Shown here: piece after piece, positions 1 through 6,777 of the stretch | Numbering within the stretch: the stretch's first letter is position 1 | How the letters are laid out: each line of letters begins with the position of its first letter | NCBI GenBank assembly: GCA_002371715.1 | Contig: DFGF01000009.1 | Coordinates: 62,959 to 78,328, forward strand | From: Prevotella sp. UBA3757 | GTDB taxonomy: Bacteria > Bacteroidota > Bacteroidia > Bacteroidales > Bacteroidaceae | DNA length: 15,370 bases | Direction of reading: 5' to 3' | The notes under the pieces: model-generated | Told to the model about the DNA's origin: nothing | The model's database searches: none | Seen by the model: only the letters and a program-made list of their open reading frames with translations | Program-made: the position numbers and the translations under genes

Positions 1-1270
1 CCATCTCGCCGGGACCGTTGACAATACAGCCCATGATGCCTATCTTCAAGCCTACCAGGTCCTTGGTGGCTGCCTTGATGCGCTGGATGGTATCCTGCAG
101 GTTATACAGGGTACGGCCACAACCAGGACAGGAGATGTACTCCGTCTTGGTGAACTTGATGCGGGCTGCCTGGAGGATGGCGTCGGCGAGAGTTGACAGT
201 TGAGAGTTGACAGGTGACAGTTGAGAGTTGACAGGTGAGAGTTTGCTACCGCTCTTAAGCGTAATGACGAGGTTGGTGGCCTTGCGGTCAATGAGCAGGG
301 CACCGGCGGCCATGGCGGCCTTGAGCTGCAGCGTCTCCCAATCGGGGGCATCGAGCGTCAGGGTGATGGTGCCGTCGTGGATGCCGGCCTCGGCCTCAGC
401 ACGCAACTGCATACACTCGGGGATGAGCTGCACCAACTGACGGGCAACGGGTATCTCGCATTCGGGTTCCTCGCTGAGCGAGACACGGATGGTATCGCCA
501 ATGCCCTCGGTGAGCAGGGCGCCAATGCCTACTGCCGACTTGATGCGGCCATCCTCGCCCTCGCCAGCCTCGGTGACACCGAGATGCAGGGGATAGTGCA
601 TGTCCTCCTGATCCATGGTCTTCACCAACAGGCGCACGGTGGTGACCATCACGACGGTATTCGAAGCCTTGATAGAGATGACAACGTCATCGAACTGCTC
701 GCGACGGAAGATGCGCAGAAACTCCATGCAACTCTCGACAATACCCTCGGGCGTGTCGCCATAACGCGACATGATTCGGTCGGAGAGCGAGCCGTGATTA
801 ACACCAATGCGGACAGCCGTATGGTGCTCCTTACATATATTAATAAAAGGTACGAGCTTGGCCTCTATCTTCTTCAGCTCCTCCTGATACGCCGCGTCGG
901 TGTACTCCAGATGCTTGAAAGTACGCCCCGGGTCGACATAGTTGCCAGGGTTGATGCGCACCTTCTCGCAGTACTGGGCGGCCACGTCGGCAGTATGGGC
1001 CGTGAAATGGACGTCGGCCACGAGGGGCGTAGTATAGCCGTCAGCCTTCAGGCGGCTGGAGATGTGCTTCATATTCTCTGCCTCACGGGTTCCCTGCGTC
1101 GTGAAGCGCACCAGTTCCCCACCGGCATCAATGATGCGCTTGGCCTGTGCCACGCAGGCCTCTGTGTCGTTGGTATCGGTGGTAGCCATCGACTGGATGC
1201 GGATGGGGTTGTCGCCACCAATGGCGATGTTCCCGACGTGGCAAACCGTACTAATTCGTCTTGTATTCAT
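1..1270 (-). CDS. ispG: 4-hydroxy-3-methylbut-2-enyl diphosphate synthase IspG (GcpE), 3' end cut by window
   Basis: IspG is the iron-sulfur enzyme that converts MEcPP to HMBPP in the MEP isoprenoid pathway in the cytoplasm. The minus frame is open from the ATG at 1270 to the window edge (about 423 codons). The N-terminal barrel reads NPIRIQSM near the start, then RINPGNYVDP, GVNHGSLSDRIMSRYGDTPE and LGVTEAGEGEDGRIKSAVGI. The C-terminal Fe-S domain shows YISCPGCGRTLY (C381, C384) and GIMGCIVNGPGE (C415), the three expected cluster ligands. The Fe-S domain lies about 110 residues later than in the short E. coli type, consistent with an insert domain as in Bacteroidetes, Chlamydia and plants. 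The insert here (about 285-365) seems shorter than the Bacteroides forms I remember. Residues about 344-359 (SPVNSQL twice) are encoded by seven heptanucleotide repeats at 192-240, without breaking the frame. The start lies inside purE (20-bp overlap), so the two are probably translationally coupled. Family identity is certain; the last part of the protein is outside the window. Confidence 0.96.
   Translation of the reverse strand, partial: MNTRRISTVCHVGNIAIGGDNPIRIQSMATTDTNDTEACVAQAKRIIDAGGELVRFTTQGTREAENMKHISSRLKADGYTTPLVADVHFTAHTADVAAQYCEKVRINPGNYVDPGRTFKHLEYTDAAYQEELKKIEAKLVPFINICKEHHTAVRIGVNHGSLSDRIMSRYGDTPEGIVESCMEFLRIFRREQFDDVVISIKASNTVVMVTTVRLLVKTMDQEDMHYPLHLGVTEAGEGEDGRIKSAVGIGALLTEGIGDTIRVSLSEEPECEIPVARQLVQLIPECMQLRAEAEAGIHDGTITLTLDAPDWETLQLKAAMAAGALLIDRKATNLVITLKSGSKLSPVNSQLSPVNSQLSTLADAILQAARIKFTKTEYISCPGCGRTLYNLQDTIQRIKAATKDLVGLKIGIMGCIVNGPGEM
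192..240. repeat. Seven tandem heptanucleotides in frame inside ispG
   Basis: The plus strand reads seven consecutive 7-mers of the form GTTGACA / GTTGAGA / GGTGACA. Their reverse complement is the CAACTNT/CACCTNT family that forms the intergenic array at 4666-4777. Three heptamers make 21 bp, so the peptide repeats every 7 residues as SPVNSQL. The flanking IspG sequence (ITLKSGSKL before, TLADAILQAARIK after) stays in frame. This is a low-complexity insertion in a loop just before the Fe-S domain. Confidence 0.9.
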
Positions 1271-1757
1271 ATTTCACCTCAGCTAAGTCACGGTTGGCCT
1301 TTTCTATCTTTGCCTTCAGACCGCCCTTGTAGTCGGCCAGGCGCTTCGCAATGGCAGCATCGCTGAGTGCCAGCATCTCGACAGCCAGGATGGCTGCATT
1401 CTGCGCAGCATTGACACCGACGGTAGCCACGGGGATGCCGGGAGGCATCTGGATAATGCTTAACATGGCGTCAAGTCCGTCGAGCATGCCCTTGATGGGA
1501 ACGCCGATGACGGGCAGCGTGGTAGACGCCGCAATAACGCCGGGCAGTGCAGCGGCCATGCCGGCAGCAGCAATGATGACCTTCAGGCCGCGCTCCTGGG
1601 CACCACGGGCAAAGGCTTCGACGGCCTCTGGCGTGCGGTGGGCTGACAAGGCATTGACCTCAAAGGGCACTTGCAGTTCGTTGAGCAACTGGCAGGCTTT
1701 CTCCATGACGGGCAGGTCGCTGGTGCTGCCCATGATAATGCTTACTAATGGTTTCAT
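1251..1757 (-). CDS. purE: N5-carboxyaminoimidazole ribonucleotide mutase PurE (class I)
   Basis: PurE converts N5-CAIR to CAIR in de novo purine synthesis, in the cytoplasm, usually after PurK. The protein is 168 residues, the normal class I length. It shows the nucleotide-binding start VSIIMGSTSDLPVM (residues about 4-17), the catalytic SAHRTPE stretch, IIAAAGMAAALPGV and PVIGVPIK, and the helix with VNAAQNAAILA. The open frame extends 38 codons upstream into AT-rich, repeat-like sequence, but the family begins at MKPLVSIIMGS, so I set the start at 1757. No clear Shine-Dalgarno is visible; the leader is A-rich. The 3' end overlaps the ispG start by 20 bp. It lies downstream of the PAP2 gene, from which an octamer repeat separates it. 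Confidence 0.95.
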   Translation of the reverse strand: MKPLVSIIMGSTSDLPVMEKACQLLNELQVPFEVNALSAHRTPEAVEAFARGAQERGLKVIIAAAGMAAALPGVIAASTTLPVIGVPIKGMLDGLDAMLSIIQMPPGIPVATVGVNAAQNAAILAVEMLALSDAAIAKRLADYKGGLKAKIEKANRDLAEVKYEYKTN

Positions 1758-1783
1758 ATTGTTTTCCGTTATTCTATTTGTTA

Positions 1784-1839
1784 CGATATTTCGACATTTC
1801 AGTATTCCGATATCACAATGTCCCGACGCCTCGGCGTCA
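1784..1839. repeat. Degenerate octamer tandem repeat between the PAP2 gene and purE
   Basis: From 1784 the plus strand can be cut into seven 8-bp units: CGATATTT, CGACATTT, CAGTATTC, CGATATCA, CAATGTCC, CGACGCCT and CGGCGTCA. All start with C, and the first four are close to each other. The last unit contains the PAP2 stop codon (TGA on the minus strand, 1837-1839). Bases 1825-1838 also form a short inverted repeat (GACGCC / GGCGTC) that could fold in the transcript but lacks a U tract. The periodicity of the last three units is weak. Confidence 0.5.
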
Positions 1840-2457
1840 AAGGAACAGGATGGCCACGGCGGCACAGACAAAGCCTATCAGGAAGCCGCCTACCACCTGG
1901 CCCAGCGTGTGCTGGCGCAAAATCATACGGCTGGTGCCCACCAGACCTGCCGCCAGGAATACCAGGCAGAGCCACCAGACGGGATTGAACATCAGGTAGG
2001 CAGAAAAGGTGAACAAGGCACCACCCACGCCGCCAATGGCTGCCGTATGCGTGGACACCTTCCACACCACGTTGACCAGGGCACAGACTATCTGCAGCAC
2101 CAGGGCAGCCACCACAATGCTCGACATGAAGTGGGGCATGTGGAGGCGCTGCATCACGTAGACGCAAATAAAGTAGCACATGATAGAGATGGCATAGGGC
2201 ACCATGCGCCGCTCGCGGTGACCAAGCTCGATGAGCGTCCACCCCTGATAGCGGCGGTAGAGGTGAATCATCAGCGTTGGCAGGAGGATGGTGAACAGGT
2301 AGACCATGCAAAGCACTTGCAGCTTGTAGGCCCACGGAAACATATTGAGATAGCTGAACACAAAGAGGATTAGCATGCCCACGAAGGGCAGGTAAAAGGG
2401 GGTGAACACCATGCTCACGATGCGCGACCCCAATATGACTTGTTTCACTCGTTTCAT
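1837..2457 (-). CDS. PAP2-family integral membrane phosphatase
   Basis: This is a 206-residue, very hydrophobic protein with about six membrane segments (roughly 14-40, 46-67, 86-105, 111-132, 139-160 and 163-205 broken by a short loop). The PAP2/PgpB-type active site can be traced. R81/R84 before P87 match motif 1. STH at 135-137 corresponds to the PSGH motif (H137). SRMILRQHTLGQ at 176-187 corresponds to SRxxxxxHxxxD, with nucleophile candidate H183 and Q in place of the final D. Such proteins dephosphorylate lipid phosphates (phosphatidic acid, PGP, undecaprenyl-PP) at the periplasmic face; the substrate cannot be read from sequence. The gene follows rpoN by 41 bp and precedes purE. The start is MKRVKQVILGS at 2457, just behind a purine-rich octamer repeat that may supply its ribosome entry region. 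Confidence 0.8.
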   Translation of the reverse strand: MKRVKQVILGSRIVSMVFTPFYLPFVGMLILFVFSYLNMFPWAYKLQVLCMVYLFTILLPTLMIHLYRRYQGWTLIELGHRERRMVPYAISIMCYFICVYVMQRLHMPHFMSSIVVAALVLQIVCALVNVVWKVSTHTAAIGGVGGALFTFSAYLMFNPVWWLCLVFLAAGLVGTSRMILRQHTLGQVVGGFLIGFVCAAVAILFL

Positions 2458-2466
2458 ATTATCATT

Positions 2467-2499
2467 CTCTCAATTTCTCAATCTCTCAATTATCTCAAT
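2467..2499. repeat. Octamer tandem repeat (CTCTCAAT) in the rpoN/PAP2 gap
   Basis: The units are CTCTCAAT (2467-2474), TTCTCAAT (2475-2482), CTCTCAAT (2483-2490) and a 9-bp variant TATCTCAAT (2491-2499). The last unit runs into the rpoN stop codon (2499-2501). In the transcript the array reads as GAGA-rich sequence 10-40 nt ahead of the PAP2 start. Changes in copy number could therefore alter translation of that gene; this role is inferred. Confidence 0.8.
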
Positions 2500-4001
2500 C
2501 ACCGCCGCAGCCGGGCTATGGGGAAGCCTAACTGTTCCCGATACTTGCTCACCGTACGGCGCGCTATCGGGAAACCGCGCTCGTCAAGCATCCTGGTAAT
2601 CATCTCGTCACTCAGCGGTTTCTGCTTGTCCTCATGTTCGAGGATGTCGCGTATCACGGCCTTGATTTCCCGCGTCGACAGTTCCTCGCCCTCAGCGGTC
2701 TTCAAGCCGTCGCTGAAGAAAAAGCGCAAGGGGAAAGTACCCCAGCGGGTCTGGGCGTATTTTGAATTGCTGGCGCGCGAAATAGTGCTCAGGTCGAGTC
2801 CTGTGCGCTCGGCAATGTCCTTCAATATCATGGGGCGCAGCAGACTCTCGTCACCCTCCTCGAAGAAGCGGTGCTGCCACTGGATGATGGCCTGCATGGT
2901 GACGGTCAGCGTATGCTGGCGCTGGCGTACAGCAGCAATGAAGTTCTGGGCGGCATCGACCTTGGCCTTGGTGTAGAGCAAGGCCTCCTTCATCTGTCGG
3001 CTCATGTGCTCCTTGCCGGACTGATAGTCGCGCAGGGTGTCAAGGAACGACTGCGAGACCGTCAGCTCGGGTATGTCGCCATGGTTCAGCACGAAGGTCA
3101 CACTGCCATCGTCGTGGGTGTCGACAATGAAGTCGGGCGTAATCTGCTGCATGGAGCGTCCGACCGTCTCGCCCAACGACGTGCCCGGCTTCGGGTTGAG
3201 CTTGCGCAGTTCGCGAATCAGCACCTCGGCCTGCAAGTCGGTGATGCGGAGCGCAGAGCGCAACTGTTTCCAGTGCTTCTTGGTAAAGAGTTCGAAGCAC
3301 TGCTCGACAGCCTTCTGCATCAGCTCCTTCAGGCGTGACGGTTCGCGGCGCGCAATCTGCAGCAACAGGCACTCCTGCAGCGAGCGGGCACCAATGCCCG
3401 CCGGGTCGAACTGCTGTAACTGTTTCAGCACGTGCTCTATCTCGGCGGTCGACACATCAAGATTATGATAGATGGCCAGTTCGTCGCTGAGCTGTGAGAG
3501 CGACTTGCGCAGCAGCCCGTCATCGTCGAGCGAACCTATCAGGTACTCCATGATATAGCGTTCGCGCTCCGTCAGGCGGGCCATGGCCATCTGCTCGAGC
3601 AGCTGGTCGTAGAATGAGTCGCTCTGAGCTATCACGCCCTGTTCGGCCGTACCGTCATCCTGCTGGCTGTTGCCGCCGTAATAGACGGGCAGTTCCTCGT
3701 CGTCGCGCCCGATGGACTCCAAAGCCTCATCGAGTGCCGACTGACGCTCCTCACGCTCATAGTCGTCAGGGCTGTCGCCGTCGCCACCACCATCCGACAT
3801 GGCGGCTGCGTCAGCATAGTCATCAGCCGCAGGCGCTACCTCGATGGCAGGATTATCGTCCATCTCAGTATTGACACGCTCCAGCAGCTGCGTGATGGGC
3901 AGTTCCACCAGTTGGGCGTGCAACAGCTGCTGCTGGGTAATGCTCTGCGCCAGCCGCTGTTCTTGTGTGAGTCGCTGTTCTTGTATCTGATTCTGTGGCA
4001 T
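2499..4001 (-). CDS. rpoN: RNA polymerase sigma-54 factor RpoN
   Basis: RpoN is the alternative sigma factor that directs polymerase to -24/-12 promoters and needs AAA+ activator proteins. The 500-residue protein has the full domain order. Region I is glutamine- and leucine-rich (about 1-50, QEQRLAQSITQQQLLHAQ). An acidic, low-complexity region II follows (about 55-120, many D/E). The core-binding domain spans about 130-310. The helix-turn-helix region is around LDLSTISRASNSKYAQTRWG, followed by FPLRFFFSDG. The RpoN box reads ARRTVSKYREQLG near 480-492. It begins 2 bp after the stop of the 215-residue gene, so the two are very likely co-transcribed. No sigma-54 activator gene lies in this window. 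Confidence 0.98.
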   Translation of the reverse strand: MPQNQIQEQRLTQEQRLAQSITQQQLLHAQLVELPITQLLERVNTEMDDNPAIEVAPAADDYADAAAMSDGGGDGDSPDDYEREERQSALDEALESIGRDDEELPVYYGGNSQQDDGTAEQGVIAQSDSFYDQLLEQMAMARLTERERYIMEYLIGSLDDDGLLRKSLSQLSDELAIYHNLDVSTAEIEHVLKQLQQFDPAGIGARSLQECLLLQIARREPSRLKELMQKAVEQCFELFTKKHWKQLRSALRITDLQAEVLIRELRKLNPKPGTSLGETVGRSMQQITPDFIVDTHDDGSVTFVLNHGDIPELTVSQSFLDTLRDYQSGKEHMSRQMKEALLYTKAKVDAAQNFIAAVRQRQHTLTVTMQAIIQWQHRFFEEGDESLLRPMILKDIAERTGLDLSTISRASNSKYAQTRWGTFPLRFFFSDGLKTAEGEELSTREIKAVIRDILEHEDKQKPLSDEMITRMLDERGFPIARRTVSKYREQLGFPIARLRR

Positions 4002-4003
4002 GT

Positions 4004-4651
4004 CTATTTAAAATAGTCACTAAGTTGGGCAGCATAGTTTTCCAGCTGCACGGTTTCCATATTGGCATAGCGCTTCCACGTCTGGCGGCAAGGCTCTACG
4101 AGCGCGCTGTCGGGCTGTTTCGGGCGGCGCAGGTAAGGGTCAAGATACTGATAGACCTGCAACACCTCGACAATCAGACCGGCCGGGACATTTATCAGTT
4201 GCGACAGTTCCTGTATCTCAGGCGTCTCGGCCACCATCGTGGCCGGCGTCAGCCGGAAGTACAGGTCGAGCATCAAGACCAGCATGCACGGCATGAGCCG
4301 CTCGTCCTCTGGCAGCGGGCGGAAGTCCAGTTCAAACGTTTCCTCGACGGCGACACCCTCGTAGAAGTCGCCCGAGGAGTTGAACCCCTTCATCTCGCGC
4401 AACAGCCTGACGGCACGGCTCAGCCGCTTTGGATTGGCACTATAGTCGCGCCAGATGCGCTCAATGCGAGGTGTCTCCAGATTAGCTATGTCGCACTGAC
4501 GCTGATATAGCTGCTGGGGCGGGATATGCAATTCGATGCTCAGTTCAACCAGTTCACGGCTGTACAAAGGTTTCAGGCCTACCGGCTTGCGCAGATAGAG
4601 CTGCATCACCAGCAGCCAATAGTCATCGTTCCATAATTGCTTCTTTGCCAT
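4004..4651 (-). CDS. Unrecognised 215-residue protein directly upstream of rpoN
   Basis: I do not recognise this family. The protein is soluble-looking, with no signal peptide or membrane segment, and mostly helical by composition. It starts MAKKQLWNDDYWLLVMQLYLRKP and ends in a charged helix (RQTWKRYANMETVQLENYAAQLSDYF). A stretch around PLYSRELVELSIELHIPPQQLYQRQ resembles a small helical or helix-turn-helix-like segment, but this is weak. It sits 2 bp ahead of rpoN on the same strand and so is probably made with sigma-54. It may act with sigma-54, but nothing in the sequence proves that. The start at 4651 lies 15 bp beyond the end of a long heptamer repeat array. Confidence 0.85.
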   Translation of the reverse strand: MAKKQLWNDDYWLLVMQLYLRKPVGLKPLYSRELVELSIELHIPPQQLYQRQCDIANLETPRIERIWRDYSANPKRLSRAVRLLREMKGFNSSGDFYEGVAVEETFELDFRPLPEDERLMPCMLVLMLDLYFRLTPATMVAETPEIQELSQLINVPAGLIVEVLQVYQYLDPYLRRPKQPDSALVEPCRQTWKRYANMETVQLENYAAQLSDYFK

Positions 4652-4665
4652 ATTCTAATCCTTTT

Positions 4666-4777
4666 CAACTGTCACCTATCACCTGTCAACTATCAACTCT
4701 CAACTGTCAACTATCAACTATCAACTCTCAACTGTCAACTATCAACTATCAACTATCAACTCTCACATCTCAATCAC
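4666..4777. repeat. Heptanucleotide array, consensus CAACTNT, about 16 units
   Basis: From 4666 the plus strand is an uninterrupted series of 7-mers beginning CA. Twelve are exact CAACT(A/G/C)T (4666-4672 and 4687-4763); CACCTAT and CACCTGT (4673-4686) and CACATCT and CAATCAC (4764-4777) are diverged edges. Only the sixth base varies among the exact units. The array fills the gap between the lipoprotein gene and the 215-residue gene and overlaps the lipoprotein stop codon (4763-4765) and last codons. There are no spacers between units, so it is not a CRISPR. Confidence 0.97.
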
Positions 4778-5395
4778 CTGCTCCTCGAACATACCCTCCT
4801 GATTAATCGTGTAGCGACGGGCAGACTCTTGTTTCGGACTGATGGCATCGCGGCCCAAGTAGTAGCGAATCAGGGTGATTTCATAATGGCTGGTAATAAA
4901 ATACTCCTCGAAGGCCACACCATAGTCACTGCCGCGCTTGACCAGCTCCTGACGGTAGATGCAGAGTTTGTCGACAGGCCGATGCTCCTTGTCCATCGTA
5001 TAGAGATAGAGCGCTGGCGTGATGGAATCGACCATTTCGCACAGCAGGATGACCTGCCGACGGTGCATCGTGGGCAGTGCCATGGCCTTCAGGCTGGCCC
5101 CGGCCTCATAGCCGAAACACTCGTTGACGGTCTGGGGCACGGCTTCGAAATGGCCGATGCTCTCCACATCGGCACCAGCCGACTGGATGGGCAGCGAGTG
5201 CAGATGCAGCGTGTCAAACCAAGCATCAACCGGACTGTCGTAGACGCCTGCCTGCTTCTGAATGGTCTGAACCTGCTCGGCACGCCGAATGCTGTCTACC
5301 ATCCGTTCATAGTAGGCAACATCATGCTTTCTATTGCCACACGACAGCGTCAAAAGGGCCAACAGAAGCAGCGTCAATCCGGTCACTCTTCTCAT
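4763..5395 (-). CDS. Small exported lipoprotein of unknown function
   Basis: This is a 210-residue protein that starts MRRVTGLTLLLLALLTLSCGN: a basic n-region, a leucine-rich core and a cysteine at 19 that fits a lipobox, so it is probably anchored in the envelope. The mature part has no motif I recognise. It contains a region HRRQVILLCEMVDSITPALYLYTMDKEHRPVDKL and ends RYTINQEGMFEEQVIEM. The last codons and the stop lie in the edge of the heptamer array. A TATTTTTG box sits 8 nt before the ATG. The gene is divergent from the histidine-phosphatase pair and upstream of the rpoN cluster; whether transcription reads through the repeat array into that cluster is open. Confidence 0.85.
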   Translation of the reverse strand: MRRVTGLTLLLLALLTLSCGNRKHDVAYYERMVDSIRRAEQVQTIQKQAGVYDSPVDAWFDTLHLHSLPIQSAGADVESIGHFEAVPQTVNECFGYEAGASLKAMALPTMHRRQVILLCEMVDSITPALYLYTMDKEHRPVDKLCIYRQELVKRGSDYGVAFEEYFITSHYEITLIRYYLGRDAISPKQESARRYTINQEGMFEEQVIEM

Positions 5396-5403
5396 TTACG
5401 CTG

Positions 5404-5411
5404 CAAAAATA
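5404..5411 (-). promoter_or_regulatory. Bacteroidetes -7 box for the lipoprotein gene
   Basis: The minus strand reads TATTTTTG, matching the TAnnTTTG box of the Bacteroidetes housekeeping sigma factor, with exactly 8 nt to the ATG at 5395. I do not find a good TTTG -33 box 19-21 bp upstream. The divergent -7 box for the phosphatase gene is 44 bp away. Confidence 0.6.
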
Positions 5412-5431
5412 CAACATTTTTTTAATATTGT

Positions 5432-5463
5432 CTTGTGTTTTTGGAAAAAAATAATTATTTTTG
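5432..5463 (+). promoter_or_regulatory. Promoter of the histidine-phosphatase pair
   Basis: The -7 box TATTTTTG (5456-5463) is preceded after 20 bp by CTTG (5432-5435), a 3/4 match to the TTTG -33 box. Only 8 nt separate the -7 box from the ATG at 5472, so the message would have a leader of a few bases at most. Confidence 0.6.
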
Positions 5464-5471
5464 CAACCGCT

Positions 5472-6776
5472 ATGAATATGAATGTGCTAACAAAAGCTGT
5501 TACAACCTATGTTCTATCGTTGTTGTGCTGCACTATCTGCGCACAATATCCCAAGGACGATATCGCGCAGAACATCAAACGTTCGGCCAGCAACATCATG
5601 GCCTATCCGGGTCCGCAGCAGCACCGGCTCTCCCCCGCCCCAACGGGCAAGCGACCATTCTACATATCGCACTTCGGACGCTGCGGTTCACACCACCTGA
5701 CACACAAGGAAATATACGACAGGCCTTGGCACGTACTGGCTGCGGCCGACAGTGCCGGCAAGCTGACGCATAAGGGCCTGGACGTGAAACGCCGGCTGGA
5801 CCTGCTGCGCAGCAACGCCCTGGGCAGGCATGGCGAACTGACGCCCCTGGCCGCCCAGCAGCAACAGCTCATCATGGAGCGACTGGCGGAACGATTCCCC
5901 GAAGTGTTTGAGGGCAAGACGCACGTCGACGCCCGCAGCAACGCCTCATCGCACTGCATACTGACCATGGAGCATGCCCTGCTGCAACTGACACGCATGA
6001 ATCCGCGCATCAAGCTGCACCACAATGCCACCATGCGCGACGGCTACTACCTAGGCCATGAGGGGCACTACCATAGGGAACCGCAGATGAGCCCGGATGC
6101 ACAGGCCGCCTACGACAAGTTCTGCCGCCGCCACGAGAAGTACGCCACGCTGATGCGCAAGCTCTTCAACGACAAGGACTATGTCCGACAGCACGTAGAC
6201 TCCCGACAACTGGGCCACGACCTGTTTGTGCTGGCCGGACAAGTGCAAAACACGGAACTGCGCCAGCAACTGACGCTCTACGACCTGTTCTCGGACAGCG
6301 AACTATACCACTACTGGGCTAAGGAGAACGCCTGGTGGTACATCAACTATGGAGGCTGCACGCTCAGCGACGGCCACCAGCCCCGCTCGCAACACGCGCT
6401 GCTCAGGAAAATCATCAGCGACACCGACAGCCTGCTGAAGCTGCCTGCTCCCGGCATTCAGCTGCGCTTTGGCCACGAGACCAGCATCCTGCCACTGGCA
6501 TGCCTAATGGACATCAACCACTGGGGACTGGCAACCAACCGGCTGAAGGCCCTCGACAAGAAAGGGTGGGCCACCTACCACATCATACCCACGTCGGCCA
6601 ACATTCAGCTGATATTCTACCGCAGCGACCCCGACGACCAGGACGTGTGGGTCAAGCTGCTCTACAACGAGGAGGAGGCCACGCTGCCACTGCCAGCCGA
6701 CCAGGCGCCCTACTACCGGTGGAGCGACTTCAGGACTTACTATCTTAACAAACTGGATGGCTATGAGGAAGATTAG
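5472..6776 (+). CDS. Secreted histidine-phosphatase paralogue with altered catalytic motif (probable pseudoenzyme)
   Basis: The protein is 434 residues with a signal peptide (about 1-25, ending CTICAQ). It aligns end to end with the next gene, a clade-2 histidine phosphatase (phytase / histidine acid phosphatase fold). Matching landmarks include RPFYIS, FPEVFEGK, CILTM, LLRKII, LRFGHET (332-337) and EEATLPLPADQAPYYRWSDFR. The N-terminal catalytic motif RHGxR is RCGSH here: the nucleophilic His is Cys71 and the second phosphate-binding Arg is His74. The later pocket arginine (R159 in the sister) is His161. The HE dyad of the C-terminal half (H335, E336) remains. A normal reaction through phosphohistidine is therefore unlikely; it may bind ligand, partner the sister protein, or be a diverged enzyme. 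The frame is intact. The start at 5472 fits the promoter and signal peptide; M at 5478 is an alternative. Confidence 0.85.
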   Translation: MNMNVLTKAVTTYVLSLLCCTICAQYPKDDIAQNIKRSASNIMAYPGPQQHRLSPAPTGKRPFYISHFGRCGSHHLTHKEIYDRPWHVLAAADSAGKLTHKGLDVKRRLDLLRSNALGRHGELTPLAAQQQQLIMERLAERFPEVFEGKTHVDARSNASSHCILTMEHALLQLTRMNPRIKLHHNATMRDGYYLGHEGHYHREPQMSPDAQAAYDKFCRRHEKYATLMRKLFNDKDYVRQHVDSRQLGHDLFVLAGQVQNTELRQQLTLYDLFSDSELYHYWAKENAWWYINYGGCTLSDGHQPRSQHALLRKIISDTDSLLKLPAPGIQLRFGHETSILPLACLMDINHWGLATNRLKALDKKGWATYHIIPTSANIQLIFYRSDPDDQDVWVKLLYNEEEATLPLPADQAPYYRWSDFRTYYLNKLDGYEED

Positions 6777-6777
6777 C

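Noticed and set aside
377..1366. Long plus-strand open frame opposite ispG and purE
   Set aside because: It runs antisense to two certain genes, has no recognisable motif, and its openness follows from the GC-rich codon use of the opposite strand.
1758..1836. Purine riboswitch or PurR operator ahead of purE
   Set aside because: No conserved riboswitch core or known operator is visible; the region is better described as a degenerate octamer series.
4666..4777. Possible CRISPR array
   Set aside because: The units are contiguous 7-mers with no spacers and no cas genes nearby.
4637..5425. Plus-strand open frame through the heptamer array with NYQLST-type repeats
   Set aside because: The peptide repeats come only from the DNA heptamers, and the rest is antisense to the lipoprotein gene.
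5472..5690. Sequencing error as the cause of RCGSH
   Set aside because: The change from a His codon to TGC needs two base changes, and two more pocket residues elsewhere are also altered with the frame intact, so an error is unlikely, though reads should confirm it.
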